Below are positions 1-5,397 of a stretch of DNA of 5,576 nucleotides, in pieces (the stretch's first letter is position 1; each line of letters opens with the position of its first letter). The translations under genes were made by a program, and so were the position numbers. A model generated the notes under the pieces. That model did not search any database and was not told the origin of the DNA. It saw only the letters and a program-made list of their open reading frames with translations. The stretch comes from JBDKLC01 sp964500215 (GTDB lineage Bacteria > Patescibacteriota > Minisyncoccia > Phycocordibacterales > CAIZLB01). The stretch is from assembly GCA_964500215.1 (NCBI GenBank), contig CAZCNA010000030.1, positions 1-5,576 of the forward strand. The letters are read 5' to 3'.

Positions 1-1
1 G

Positions 2-160
2 AATATAAACAAGAAGACGTTGTTGGAAACAATCACAAAGCATTATGATGAGAATCGTATCTTCATGAAACATGTTAGCGAATCTCTTAATGAATCTCTT
101 GAGATTTTGTCTGGAAAATCTCAGGAAGTGGTTGCGGAGGCGGAGGTGGAAGTTATGTGA
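2..160 (+). CDS. 3' end of an unrecognised gene, cut by the left window edge
   Basis: An open frame enters from the left edge and gives 52 residues before TGA at 158-160. The first 35 or so residues are charged and look helical, with a small in-frame direct repeat (GAATCTCTT at 80-88 and 92-100, giving ESLNESLE). The last ten residues alternate Val, Ala and Glu. This is what a Gly codon run (gga ggc gga ggt gga) yields when read in the wrong frame, so the true protein probably leaves this frame somewhere between 103 and 155. Read in the next frame, the same bases give a Cys-Gly5-Ser linker that runs without a stop into the following gene. Either this is a separate gene overlapping the next by four bases (GTGA), or both are parts of one surface protein split by a frame change. 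I recognise no family. Coding status is fairly likely; the given 3' end is doubtful. Confidence 0.5.
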   Translation, partial: NINKKTLLETITKHYDENRIFMKHVSESLNESLEILSGKSQEVVAEAEVEVM

Positions 161-969
161 GTGGTAGTGTGAGTGCTCCAGTAGTGACTGGTAGTTATAG
201 TCCTGGTGGTGGATCATCTGGCGCAAACAATGGCTCAAATGGAGCTGGAGCACAATCTGTGTCAACTGGATCAACAGCCCCTCTTTCATTCAATAATGGC
301 GCACTTCCACGAGTAACTCTTCCTATCGGCTCATTCGCTCCAATTGATTTGAAGGATTTGCCAACATTCGGAGGAACAGGCAAGAACGCATTCAGTTTCG
401 TACCAAAGATTGATAACTTTGTATTTTCAGGATTACCTGCTGATGTGGTAGATAGATTAGCAGCATATCCTTCTGCTGATATTTACCTTAAATCTCTCGG
501 CCTCAAAACTGCACAGGACCTTATCAATATTCGCTTGAGACCACTCAATTTGAAGGGAGAAATGCCTGAAGGTCTCTTCATGCTCAGAGTGAATGGCAAG
601 GCTGTGAATACATCCTTGACTGGAGACAAGAGCGCCAAAGCCTTCCAGTTGGCGCAAGCGACATTGGGAGATGAGGTCACTGTTCGTCTCAATGTGAGCG
701 AAGATGTGAAGGGGGCAATCAGTGGCAAGTTCAATGGCCAGACCGTCACATTTAGTCGTCAGGGCTCTGTGGCGGAGGCACGACTTGTTCTTCCTGAGAA
801 AGCGGGGCGATACATGCTCACTTCAAACAGAGCAGCATTCGGCCTTGCGATTGACTTTGCAAATGCCCCAACCAAGGCTGTGACAAGCCCTGATGCAAAG
901 CCAAAAGGTGGAATAATTCGGTGGTTGAGTTCGTTGGGGTCTGGTATACTATCATTAATAAGAAAATAA
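157..969 (+). CDS. Gly/Ser-rich probable surface protein, possibly the C-terminal part of a longer protein
   Basis: As called, the protein has 270 residues from a GTG start. Residues 1-45 are a Gly/Ser/Ala/Asn/Thr-rich linker. Residues 75-135 hold a compact segment that looks helical (around PADVVDRLAAYPSADIYLKS). Residues 138-235 look like a beta-rich domain (LFMLRVNGKAV, DEVTVRLNVS, GQTVTFSRQG, GRYMLTS). The end, GGIIRWLSSLGSGILSLIRK, is a short amphipathic or weakly hydrophobic segment with a basic tip. No signal peptide precedes the linker, which is odd for such a composition and suggests the real N-terminus lies upstream in another frame. The frame is open back to 103 with no ATG. GGAGGT at 142-147 is well spaced for the GTG, but it is made of Gly codons and no other gene here has such a site. 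An extracellular or cell-surface role is inferred from composition; I know no named family. Confidence 0.75.
   Translation: MSGSVSAPVVTGSYSPGGGSSGANNGSNGAGAQSVSTGSTAPLSFNNGALPRVTLPIGSFAPIDLKDLPTFGGTGKNAFSFVPKIDNFVFSGLPADVVDRLAAYPSADIYLKSLGLKTAQDLINIRLRPLNLKGEMPEGLFMLRVNGKAVNTSLTGDKSAKAFQLAQATLGDEVTVRLNVSEDVKGAISGKFNGQTVTFSRQGSVAEARLVLPEKAGRYMLTSNRAAFGLAIDFANAPTKAVTSPDAKPKGGIIRWLSSLGSGILSLIRK
942..950 (+). promoter_or_regulatory. Extended -10 promoter inside the end of the upstream gene
   Basis: TGGTATACT fits the extended -10 pattern TGnTATAAT with one mismatch in the hexamer (945-950). A weak -35 match (TGGTTG, 922-927) lies 17 bases upstream. Transcription would start near 957, giving a leader of about 30 bases before the ATG at 987. 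It would let the next two membrane-protein genes be expressed apart from the surface protein whose last codons it overlaps. Confidence 0.55.
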
Positions 970-986
970 ATTATAAACGTACATAT

Positions 987-1364
987 ATGGTTACTATAGA
1001 ATCTGGAGTTTTGGATAGAACACGAATGGTCTCTAACATTCTCATGATTGTTTTGCTTATTGGAAACATCTTTTTCAGTATCCAATATGCAGAAAGTCTC
1101 AAGAAAGAGGCCGTACCGGTAGAAGACAAGTCAGAATTGCGACTTCAAGCATCACGATTTTTGAAGGCGTTCATCGATATTGTGCTCAATACAGATGGAC
1201 CAATTGCATTCGAAGATCGAGTAAAGCTCGAAAACGATATTCGACAGATGCACGATGTTGATCTCATCAAGCTATGGGATGCATTCGTAGGTAGCAAAGA
1301 TAGCAAGGCAGCTCAAGAAAATGCTATCAAGCTTATGTCTATGCTCGCGACAAAGATGCTTTAA
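987..1364 (+). CDS. Small single-pass membrane protein of unknown function
   Basis: The protein has 125 residues. A short N-terminal stretch with basic residues (RTR, 11-13) is followed by one hydrophobic segment at about 15-35 (VSNILMIVLLIGNIFFSIQY). A charged domain of roughly 90 residues follows and looks all-helical. It has many Leu/Ile/Met positions among Lys, Asp and Glu and ends in IKLMSMLATKML. The topology suggests an uncleaved signal anchor with the C-terminal domain outside the membrane. I chose the ATG at 987 because it lies 17 bases after the preceding stop and downstream of the promoter at 942-950. The frame is open further up, to 921, but that start would overlap the previous gene by 49 bases and precede the inferred transcription start. 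There is no Shine-Dalgarno motif. I do not recognise a family. It probably shares a transcript with the next gene, 31 bases downstream. Confidence 0.82.
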   Translation: MVTIESGVLDRTRMVSNILMIVLLIGNIFFSIQYAESLKKEAVPVEDKSELRLQASRFLKAFIDIVLNTDGPIAFEDRVKLENDIRQMHDVDLIKLWDAFVGSKDSKAAQENAIKLMSMLATKML

Positions 1365-1369
1365 TTTGA

Positions 1370-1387
1370 ATGTTTTTTGTAAAACAT
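1370..1387. repeat. Perfect 7-bp inverted repeat with 4-base loop
   Basis: ATGTTTT and AAAACAT flank the loop TTGT, five bases after the preceding stop and eight bases before the next start. The stem is almost all A/T pairs and no T run follows it, so it is a poor terminator. It could be an operator or a weak RNA hairpin at the junction of two co-transcribed genes, or chance in an A/T-rich spacer. Confidence 0.35.
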
Positions 1388-1395
1388 AGTACGTA

Positions 1396-2157
1396 ATGTC
1401 CACTATTCAATCACAAAAGAATACATGGCGGTATGGATCAGCTCTCAAAATTATTATTGAGGTTTGTGCTGTGATGGTATTTGTAACTGGATTTGTATGG
1501 ACAATTACACAGGCAGATATATTGCAGGTGCAGGAAAGAGGAGAAGAAAAGAACTTCAGTGCCATTGGAATTATTTCTGCTATTGAAGGAACATCCTTTA
1601 CAATTACTGATGCAAAGAACGGAAAAGGAGATGATCATCTTACATATACCTTTGATTCCCAATTTGCAGAAAAGATCGAAACAAACAAGTATGAGCCGAT
1701 TTCACTTGCTCAAATGAGTGTTGGAGGAAAAGTTATTGTTCAAGGAAAAGACAAAGATGGTGCTATTGTAGTTAATCGAATTATATACTTTGGTACCGTA
1801 CAAGAACCATCTTTGGTTGATGAACATGCAACAAGTACAGATTCTCTTGCTGCATCTTCTACAGCTACGTCAACTGACACAGGGGCAGATACATCCACTG
1901 CGACAACAACAGAGACAGCTGCGACATCAACGGACACAGATTCAGGTGACGGAGCAACAACACCTGCAGATGTACCTCCGGCAGCTGATGCTAACGGAAC
2001 AATAACAAGTTCATCTACTGAACATACAACACCTGTAGACCCAGCTCCTGCAGTGTCAGAGCCAACACCGGCTCCTACACCTACTGAAACACCGGCAGCT
2101 GATCCTGCACCGGCTCCAGCAGCAGACCCAGCACCTACGCCAACTCCAGCGAACTAA
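1396..2157 (+). CDS. Membrane-anchored DUF5666-like protein with long Thr/Ser/Ala/Pro tail
   Basis: The protein has 253 residues in three parts. A hydrophobic segment at about 19-38 (IIIEVCAVMVFVTGFVWTIT) is probably an uncleaved anchor. Residues 55-133 form a small beta domain reading AIGIISAIEGTSFTITDA, then a strand with TYTF, then the pattern SLAQMSVGGKVIVQGKDKDGAIVVNRI. This is the layout of DUF5666-type OB-like domains (a 'GxIsaIeGtsftI' opening, an 'L..l.vG.kV.V.G' strand and a closing 'dGaiv...I' strand). Residues 145-253 are low complexity, first Thr/Ser/Ala/Asp, then Pro/Ala/Thr with repeated PAP, PTP and AADP units, as in a wall-spanning or disordered linker. The function is unknown; the domain is found in exported bacterial proteins. 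The family assignment is by pattern only and moderately sure. There is no Shine-Dalgarno motif before the ATG. The gene ends 27 bases before a strong hairpin. Confidence 0.82.
   Translation: MSTIQSQKNTWRYGSALKIIIEVCAVMVFVTGFVWTITQADILQVQERGEEKNFSAIGIISAIEGTSFTITDAKNGKGDDHLTYTFDSQFAEKIETNKYEPISLAQMSVGGKVIVQGKDKDGAIVVNRIIYFGTVQEPSLVDEHATSTDSLAASSTATSTDTGADTSTATTTETAATSTDTDSGDGATTPADVPPAADANGTITSSSTEHTTPVDPAPAVSEPTPAPTPTETPAADPAPAPAADPAPTPTPAN
1828..2154 (+). repeat. Low-complexity coding tail (Thr/Ser/Ala/Asp then Pro/Ala/Thr)
   Basis: About 109 codons encode an irregular low-complexity tail. The first half is rich in TST, TAT and TET units. The second has degenerate repeats around PAADPAPAP and PTPAPTPTETP. 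The units vary in length and codon choice, so this is compositional bias with short imperfect duplications, not a clean tandem array. The likely role is a flexible spacer outside the membrane. Confidence 0.7.
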
Positions 2158-2184
2158 TTTTTAGATAAAGTCAGTACCATATAG

Positions 2185-2214
2185 CAAGAAAGCCCCAGTT
2201 AAGGGGCTTTCTTG
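2185..2214. terminator. Symmetric (bidirectional) intrinsic terminator between convergent genes
   Basis: CAAGAAAGCCCC pairs perfectly with GGGGCTTTCTTG over 12 bp around the loop AGTTAA. The G/C block next to the loop and the A/T-rich stem base put a pyrimidine tract (CTTTCTT) on the 3' arm in either direction, as in two-way terminators. There is no long T run beyond the stem. It lies 27 bases after the stop of the + strand gene and 26 bases beyond the end of the - strand operon, so it serves both. Confidence 0.85.
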
Positions 2215-2240
2215 TATCATTGATGATTTACGACTTTTTA

Positions 2241-2993
2241 CTATTGTTTTTTTACAAACCAGAAGAGACCACATCCATACAACTCTGCATTTGCTTGTTC
2301 TTTTGAAGCATGTTCGATAATTCCTCCATCAGCAGCATGTTCAGGAATAAGTGAAAATTCTTTTAGAGTAAATTCAGGAAAATAACTCACAATTTGTTCA
2401 TAACTATAAATTCGGTGGGCGTTAAACATGATGCGAGGCTTTCCCACTGGAGTTACAAACAAAAGTGTTCCTCCTGTACGAACCACTCGCTTGAGTTCGT
2501 TTATTGCCTTTATATCACCTTCAGGATCTATTGGATCACCATAACGGCCAAGGCCAATATGCTCTACGGTGTGCATGCATGAGAGAGATTCCAGTTCATT
2601 GTCTTGGAAGGGAAGATGCATGAGATTACCTTCTTTGCTCTGCAGATTTGATAGGTGAAGATCAGCAGGACGATAATCATAAAAATGTACCGGTATAAAT
2701 GCAGATACAATAGCGCAAAAATAGAGGCTTGAAGAAATGTCTACATGAAATTCAGGATTAATTTCTTTAACTTTTCGAGCTGCCCACGCTGTGTGATACA
2801 CATAATGTCGATCAAATCCTGTGAGTGTCGTTTTGTCGAACACTTGTGGAAATACATCTTTTAAGTGAACAGAAAATCTTTTCGAAAGGTCCATTTTTTT
2901 GAATGTTTGATAATCCTTTGCAATGAGTGCAAACAATGGCGCATATATGATGCGTTTTGTTAGTTTGAGTGCTTTTTTGATATGTTTTTTCAT
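2241..2993 (-). CDS. DUF268 family methyltransferase-like protein
   Basis: The protein has 250 residues. The key feature is HTVEHIGLGRYGDPIDPEGD at 141-160, the signature stretch of the DUF268 family, which has a class I SAM-methyltransferase-like fold. It is preceded by VDISSS (84-89), a degenerate form of the SAM-binding glycine motif, by YDYRPADL (105-112) in the position of the acidic ribose-binding strand, and by LMHLPFQDNELESLSCMHTVEH, the usual 'l.lPf.d.sfD.v.s.h..EH' run. RTGGTLLFVTPVGKP (172-186) is the strand after the GG turn. The basic N-terminus (MKKHIKKALKLTKRIIYAPLF) may lie on the membrane surface. The reaction is not established for the family. From the operon (last of three, after rfbC and a glycosyltransferase) I infer modification of a glycan or sugar precursor. 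The ATG is 15 bases after the preceding stop, with only a weak GAAGA upstream. Confidence 0.9.
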   Translation of the reverse strand: MKKHIKKALKLTKRIIYAPLFALIAKDYQTFKKMDLSKRFSVHLKDVFPQVFDKTTLTGFDRHYVYHTAWAARKVKEINPEFHVDISSSLYFCAIVSAFIPVHFYDYRPADLHLSNLQSKEGNLMHLPFQDNELESLSCMHTVEHIGLGRYGDPIDPEGDIKAINELKRVVRTGGTLLFVTPVGKPRIMFNAHRIYSYEQIVSYFPEFTLKEFSLIPEHAADGGIIEHASKEQANAELYGCGLFWFVKKQ

Positions 2994-3008
2994 TGATGTA
3001 TCTTCAGA

Positions 3009-3947
3009 TTATTTGATGATTCGGGCAACACTGTTTTTTATTTTTTTAGAAAGATGAGTTGGGCCGTTTCCGAGCAAAAGAGTGATGAGTTTGGCATAAT
3101 TCCATATATGAAGTGGTGCGATTTTGATTGCTTGTTTCAAGTGCTTGATTGCCTCTTTTCGTTCGCCTTTATAAATATGAAGACCTGCAATGGAGTTGAG
3201 AATATTATTATAACTTATTGGGAATTTTTTGAGCGTCTTTTCATATTTTGAAATGATGTGCTGCAAATCATTTATTCGTTCTTGGGCAGAAGATCTGATG
3301 CTTGAGGTATTATGATCATGAACATGATAGGTAACCAAAATATCAGGCAAAAATGCATAGGGAACATCATGAGCCATCATTCGTGTCACCATATCGAAAT
3401 CTGCAAACATCTTGAGTCGCGTATCGAGAGAACCAACACGGTCAAGTGTGGATTTCTTTATGCACATCATACTGAACGTATTGAAATAGTTTCCAGCAAG
3501 CACATCTTTCTTTGGAAGATTGCCGTTTTTGAGATGAAGTTTTGCAGGAGTAACGTGTGTTGTCTTGTCATTGATGTGTTCAACGTTAGACGCCAAAAAC
3601 TCTACTTCTGAATTTTCTGTGAAGAAATCATGCATTCGTTCGAGTTTGTGAGGCTTCCATTCATCGTCATGATCTAGAAAAGCAATGTATGCACCTCGGG
3701 CCGTTGTGATACCAATATTTGTTGGTACTGTTGGTCCACCTGAATTGGGAGTTGTGATGATTCGAATCCGTGCGTCCTTGTCAGCGTATCGCTTGAGGAT
3801 ATCAGCGGTCTTGTCATTTGACCCATCATCGACAACAATAAGTTCAAATTCAGTGAATGTCTGGTGCAACACACTGTTTAGTGTACGCTCGATGAAGCGC
3901 TCAGCGTTATATGTAGGAATGATGACACTAAAGAAAGGTGAAGACAT
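3009..3947 (-). CDS. Family 2 glycosyltransferase (GT-A fold) with C-terminal helical extension
   Basis: The protein has 312 residues. The N-terminal GT2 domain is textbook: FSVIIPTYNAERFIERTLNSVL (6-27), the nucleotide-binding VVDDGS (38-43), GAYIAFLDHDDEW (85-97) with the metal- and UDP-binding DxD at 92-94, and FADFDMVTRM (181-190) as the acceptor and catalytic-base region. It should transfer an activated sugar to a lipid-linked or protein-bound acceptor at the inner face of the membrane; donor and acceptor cannot be read from sequence. Residues 222-312 form an added helical region. IAGLHIYKGERKEAIKHLKQ followed by AIKIAP looks like one tetratricopeptide-type helix pair, and the end is basic (KKIKNSVARIIK). 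The start follows the rfbC stop by five bases and has no Shine-Dalgarno motif, so translation is coupled or starts from a leaderless transcript. It is the middle gene of the rfbC operon. Confidence 0.95.
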   Translation of the reverse strand: MSSPFFSVIIPTYNAERFIERTLNSVLHQTFTEFELIVVDDGSNDKTADILKRYADKDARIRIITTPNSGGPTVPTNIGITTARGAYIAFLDHDDEWKPHKLERMHDFFTENSEVEFLASNVEHINDKTTHVTPAKLHLKNGNLPKKDVLAGNYFNTFSMMCIKKSTLDRVGSLDTRLKMFADFDMVTRMMAHDVPYAFLPDILVTYHVHDHNTSSIRSSAQERINDLQHIISKYEKTLKKFPISYNNILNSIAGLHIYKGERKEAIKHLKQAIKIAPLHIWNYAKLITLLLGNGPTHLSKKIKNSVARIIK

Positions 3948-3951
3948 AAAT

Positions 3952-3957
3952 ATTATA
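3952..3957 (-). promoter_or_regulatory. Consensus TATAAT box at the rfbC-glycosyltransferase junction
   Basis: On the minus strand TATAAT covers the rfbC stop codon and ends four bases before the ATG of the glycosyltransferase. The overlapping TATATA (3959-3954) is six bases from it. No good -35 is present (AAGACC about 17-18 bases upstream at best). If active it would give a leaderless transcript of the last two operon genes. It may equally be chance A/T richness at the gene end. Confidence 0.3.
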
Positions 3958-4486
3958 TAAGAAAGGGAAGTTCACGGTCTTTGGCAGAAACCTGTGGTTT
4001 TGAAACACCCCAATCAATATCGAGTGTGGGATCATCGAATCGGATGCCTCCTTCTGCCGTTTTTGTGTACTCTTTTGTACACGCATACAGAAAGTACGCC
4101 TCATCTGAAAATACAGAAAATCCATGGGCAAAGCCTGGTGGGATATAGATGAACGTATTGTCCTCGCCGGCGAGGTCTATCCACTGTATTTTCTTGTATG
4201 TGGGTGATTCAGGTCGCATATCGACGAATACGTCACGTACATTGCCTGCAATGAGGTATACGAGCTTTCCTTGAGCAAATTCGCCATGTTGATAGTGTAG
4301 ACCTCGGATGACGTCCTTCTTTGAGTACGACATATTATATTGAGGAAAGCTACCGGGTAGGCCTATTTTTTTGAATTCTGAAATTTTGCCTATTTCCATG
4401 AAATAGCCTCGTTCATCATAGAATTTGTCTGATTTTACCAATAGCACATCGGGCATATCGGGGAGGGGGGTAACTGTGAAAGCCAT
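3953..4486 (-). CDS. rfbC: dTDP-4-dehydrorhamnose 3,5-epimerase (RmlC)
   Basis: RfbC/RmlC converts dTDP-4-keto-6-deoxyglucose to dTDP-4-keto-L-rhamnose, the third step of dTDP-L-rhamnose synthesis in the cytoplasm. The 177 residues match the family's usual length and its single cupin domain. Visible family motifs are YDERGYFME (23-31), QYNMSYSKKDVIRGLHYQ (49-66) with the catalytic His at 64, QGKLVYLIAGNVRDVFVDMR (72-91) with the conserved Lys at 74, SPTY (94-97), and IPPGFAHGFSV (115-125). The partner Tyr is probably 140 in CTKEYTK, and SAKDR carries the conserved Asp170. The segment after Tyr140 (TKTAEGG) departs slightly from the common 'Y.P..E.GI' form, so a related 3- or 5-epimerase specificity is possible. 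It is first in the minus-strand operon. The ATG is 11 bases downstream of a -10 box and has no Shine-Dalgarno motif. No other dTDP-rhamnose gene is in view. Confidence 0.95.
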   Translation of the reverse strand: MAFTVTPLPDMPDVLLVKSDKFYDERGYFMEIGKISEFKKIGLPGSFPQYNMSYSKKDVIRGLHYQHGEFAQGKLVYLIAGNVRDVFVDMRPESPTYKKIQWIDLAGEDNTFIYIPPGFAHGFSVFSDEAYFLYACTKEYTKTAEGGIRFDDPTLDIDWGVSKPQVSAKDRELPFLI

Positions 4487-4496
4487 ATGGGAGTAG

Positions 4497-4524
4497 TGTA
4501 TACCGTTCTCTTATATTTTTCCAG
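4497..4524 (-). promoter_or_regulatory. Promoter of the rfbC operon, probably leaderless
   Basis: On the minus strand the -10 box is TATACA (4502-4497). A weak -35, CTGGAA (4524-4519), lies upstream with a 16-base spacer. The usual start point, about seven bases past the -10, falls near 4490, only some four bases before the rfbC ATG at 4486. This leaves no room for a ribosome binding site. The -35 overlaps the spacer of the divergent promoter. Confidence 0.5.
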
Positions 4525-4528
4525 TCTG

Positions 4529-4537
4529 TGTTACTAT
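4529..4537 (+). promoter_or_regulatory. Extended -10 promoter of the + strand methyltransferase, probably leaderless
   Basis: TGTTACTAT fits TGnTATAAT with two mismatches in the hexamer (4532-4537). No clear -35 is seen. The start point would be near 4544, one or two bases before the ATG at 4546, so the transcript would be leaderless. This also argues against the in-frame GTG at 4528 as the start. Confidence 0.45.
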
Positions 4538-4545
4538 TTGTGTTG

Positions 4546-5397
4546 ATGAAAACCGCTCAAGTCGAAAAGGCTATAGATCGTGCTGAACTGCTTATTCAAT
4601 TTCCGTTTTACCTGCCAATGAAATGGTATATAAAAAAGCATTTAGCTACAAAAGAGGGAAGACAACAACTATATCTGCGGACGCAATCATTTTTTCCTTT
4701 TCGAAGACTTAGTGTGTATATTCTCGATCATATCTTTGTTGAATTAACCAAAGAATATACATTACCCTCATATCAAGTTCTTGCTGGCTTTGTCATGGAT
4801 CTCAAGCATCTTGTTGGAAATTGGAGATTCGTTAGACGTGTATTTGAAACAAATTATAAGTACACACTGCAGCACATAGCAGATGTGCTTTCTGATGGAA
4901 ATAAAACAATAGAGTCTATTATAGACATTGGTTGTGGATCAGGAATGCTCACAAATGAAATAAAAGAGTTGCATCCGCTCATGAATGTTGTTGGGTTTGA
5001 TATGCGGGATGAAACTATCGAATACAATAAAATACTTTTTCCAAATGTAGACTGGCAATGTATGTCGTCGCTTGATGCGTATATGAATACTATCAAGAAA
5101 GAACACACCCTCTTGATTTTAAATGGCGTCATTAATTTTATGAAAAAAGAAGAACTTGAACATATTCTTCGATTGGGTTGTTCTACAATCGTCTGGTTTT
5201 ACCACACAGGTATCGAGGATTTATCACGGATGAATGCTTCCGGCGAGTATATTTTAGATAAAGAGAGTGATCATTATGTGCACTACAATTTGCCACGATT
5301 CTTATCTGAGCATCAATATACATTTGTATATGACGCATTTAAACACAAACAAGGAACAGGCTATTTCATACATGGCGTAAGTCAAAAGAACAACTAG
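4546..5397 (+). CDS. Class I SAM-dependent methyltransferase
   Basis: The protein has 283 residues from the ATG at 4546; GTG 4528 would add six residues but lies upstream of the inferred transcription start. The first 115 residues are a helical, basic and aromatic region (FPFYLPMKWYIKKHL, SFFPFRRLSVYILDHIF) that could contact membrane or substrate. The Rossmann core starts at ESIIDIGCGSGMLTNEI (123-139), which holds the SAM-binding motif I DIGCGSG. VVGFDMRDETIEYNK (148-162) follows, with the acidic residue of motif II at Asp152. LLILNGVINFMKKEEL (190-204) sits in the motif IV position and CSTIVWFYHTG (212-222) makes a later strand. The protein should methylate a small molecule or sugar; the substrate is unknown. 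It stands divergently from the rfbC operon and next to a further convergent gene, so a role in surface-glycan modification is inferred from context. Its stop shares CTAG with the next gene. Confidence 0.88.
   Translation: MKTAQVEKAIDRAELLIQFPFYLPMKWYIKKHLATKEGRQQLYLRTQSFFPFRRLSVYILDHIFVELTKEYTLPSYQVLAGFVMDLKHLVGNWRFVRRVFETNYKYTLQHIADVLSDGNKTIESIIDIGCGSGMLTNEIKELHPLMNVVGFDMRDETIEYNKILFPNVDWQCMSSLDAYMNTIKKEHTLLILNGVINFMKKEELEHILRLGCSTIVWFYHTGIEDLSRMNASGEYILDKESDHYVHYNLPRFLSEHQYTFVYDAFKHKQGTGYFIHGVSQKNN

Noticed and set aside
103..125. Programmed -1 frameshift site near the AAAA run at 115-118
   Set aside because: The codons GGA AAA TCT do not form a canonical X XXY YYZ slippery heptamer, and no clear stimulatory hairpin was seen. 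A sequencing indel or a true gene boundary is as likely.
759..1085. Minus-strand open frame of 108 codons across the end of the surface protein and start of the next gene
   Set aside because: It runs antisense to two better-supported genes and its translation has no recognisable pattern.
1740..1937. Minus-strand open frame rich in Val, Ser and Asp opposite the low-complexity tail
   Set aside because: It is the antisense shadow of the Thr/Ser/Ala codon repeats of the + strand gene. It has no promoter or domain features of its own.
1790..2005. Plus-strand Gln/Leu/Arg-rich open frame inside the DUF5666-like gene
   Set aside because: The composition is what the low-complexity tail gives when read out of frame; the main frame has a clear anchor and domain.
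1828..2154. Possible tandem repeat array or CRISPR-like repeats in the tail of the DUF5666-like gene
   Set aside because: Units vary in length and sequence, there are no regular spacers, and the frame stays open. It is a low-complexity protein tail.
3312..3611. Plus-strand open frame of 99 codons across the glycosyltransferase gene
   Set aside because: It lies wholly antisense to a confident GT2 gene, and its His/Cys/Ile-rich translation shows no domain pattern.
4498..4503. GTATAC palindrome between the divergent genes as a possible operator
   Set aside because: It does not extend beyond six bases and is explained as part of the minus-strand -10 box.
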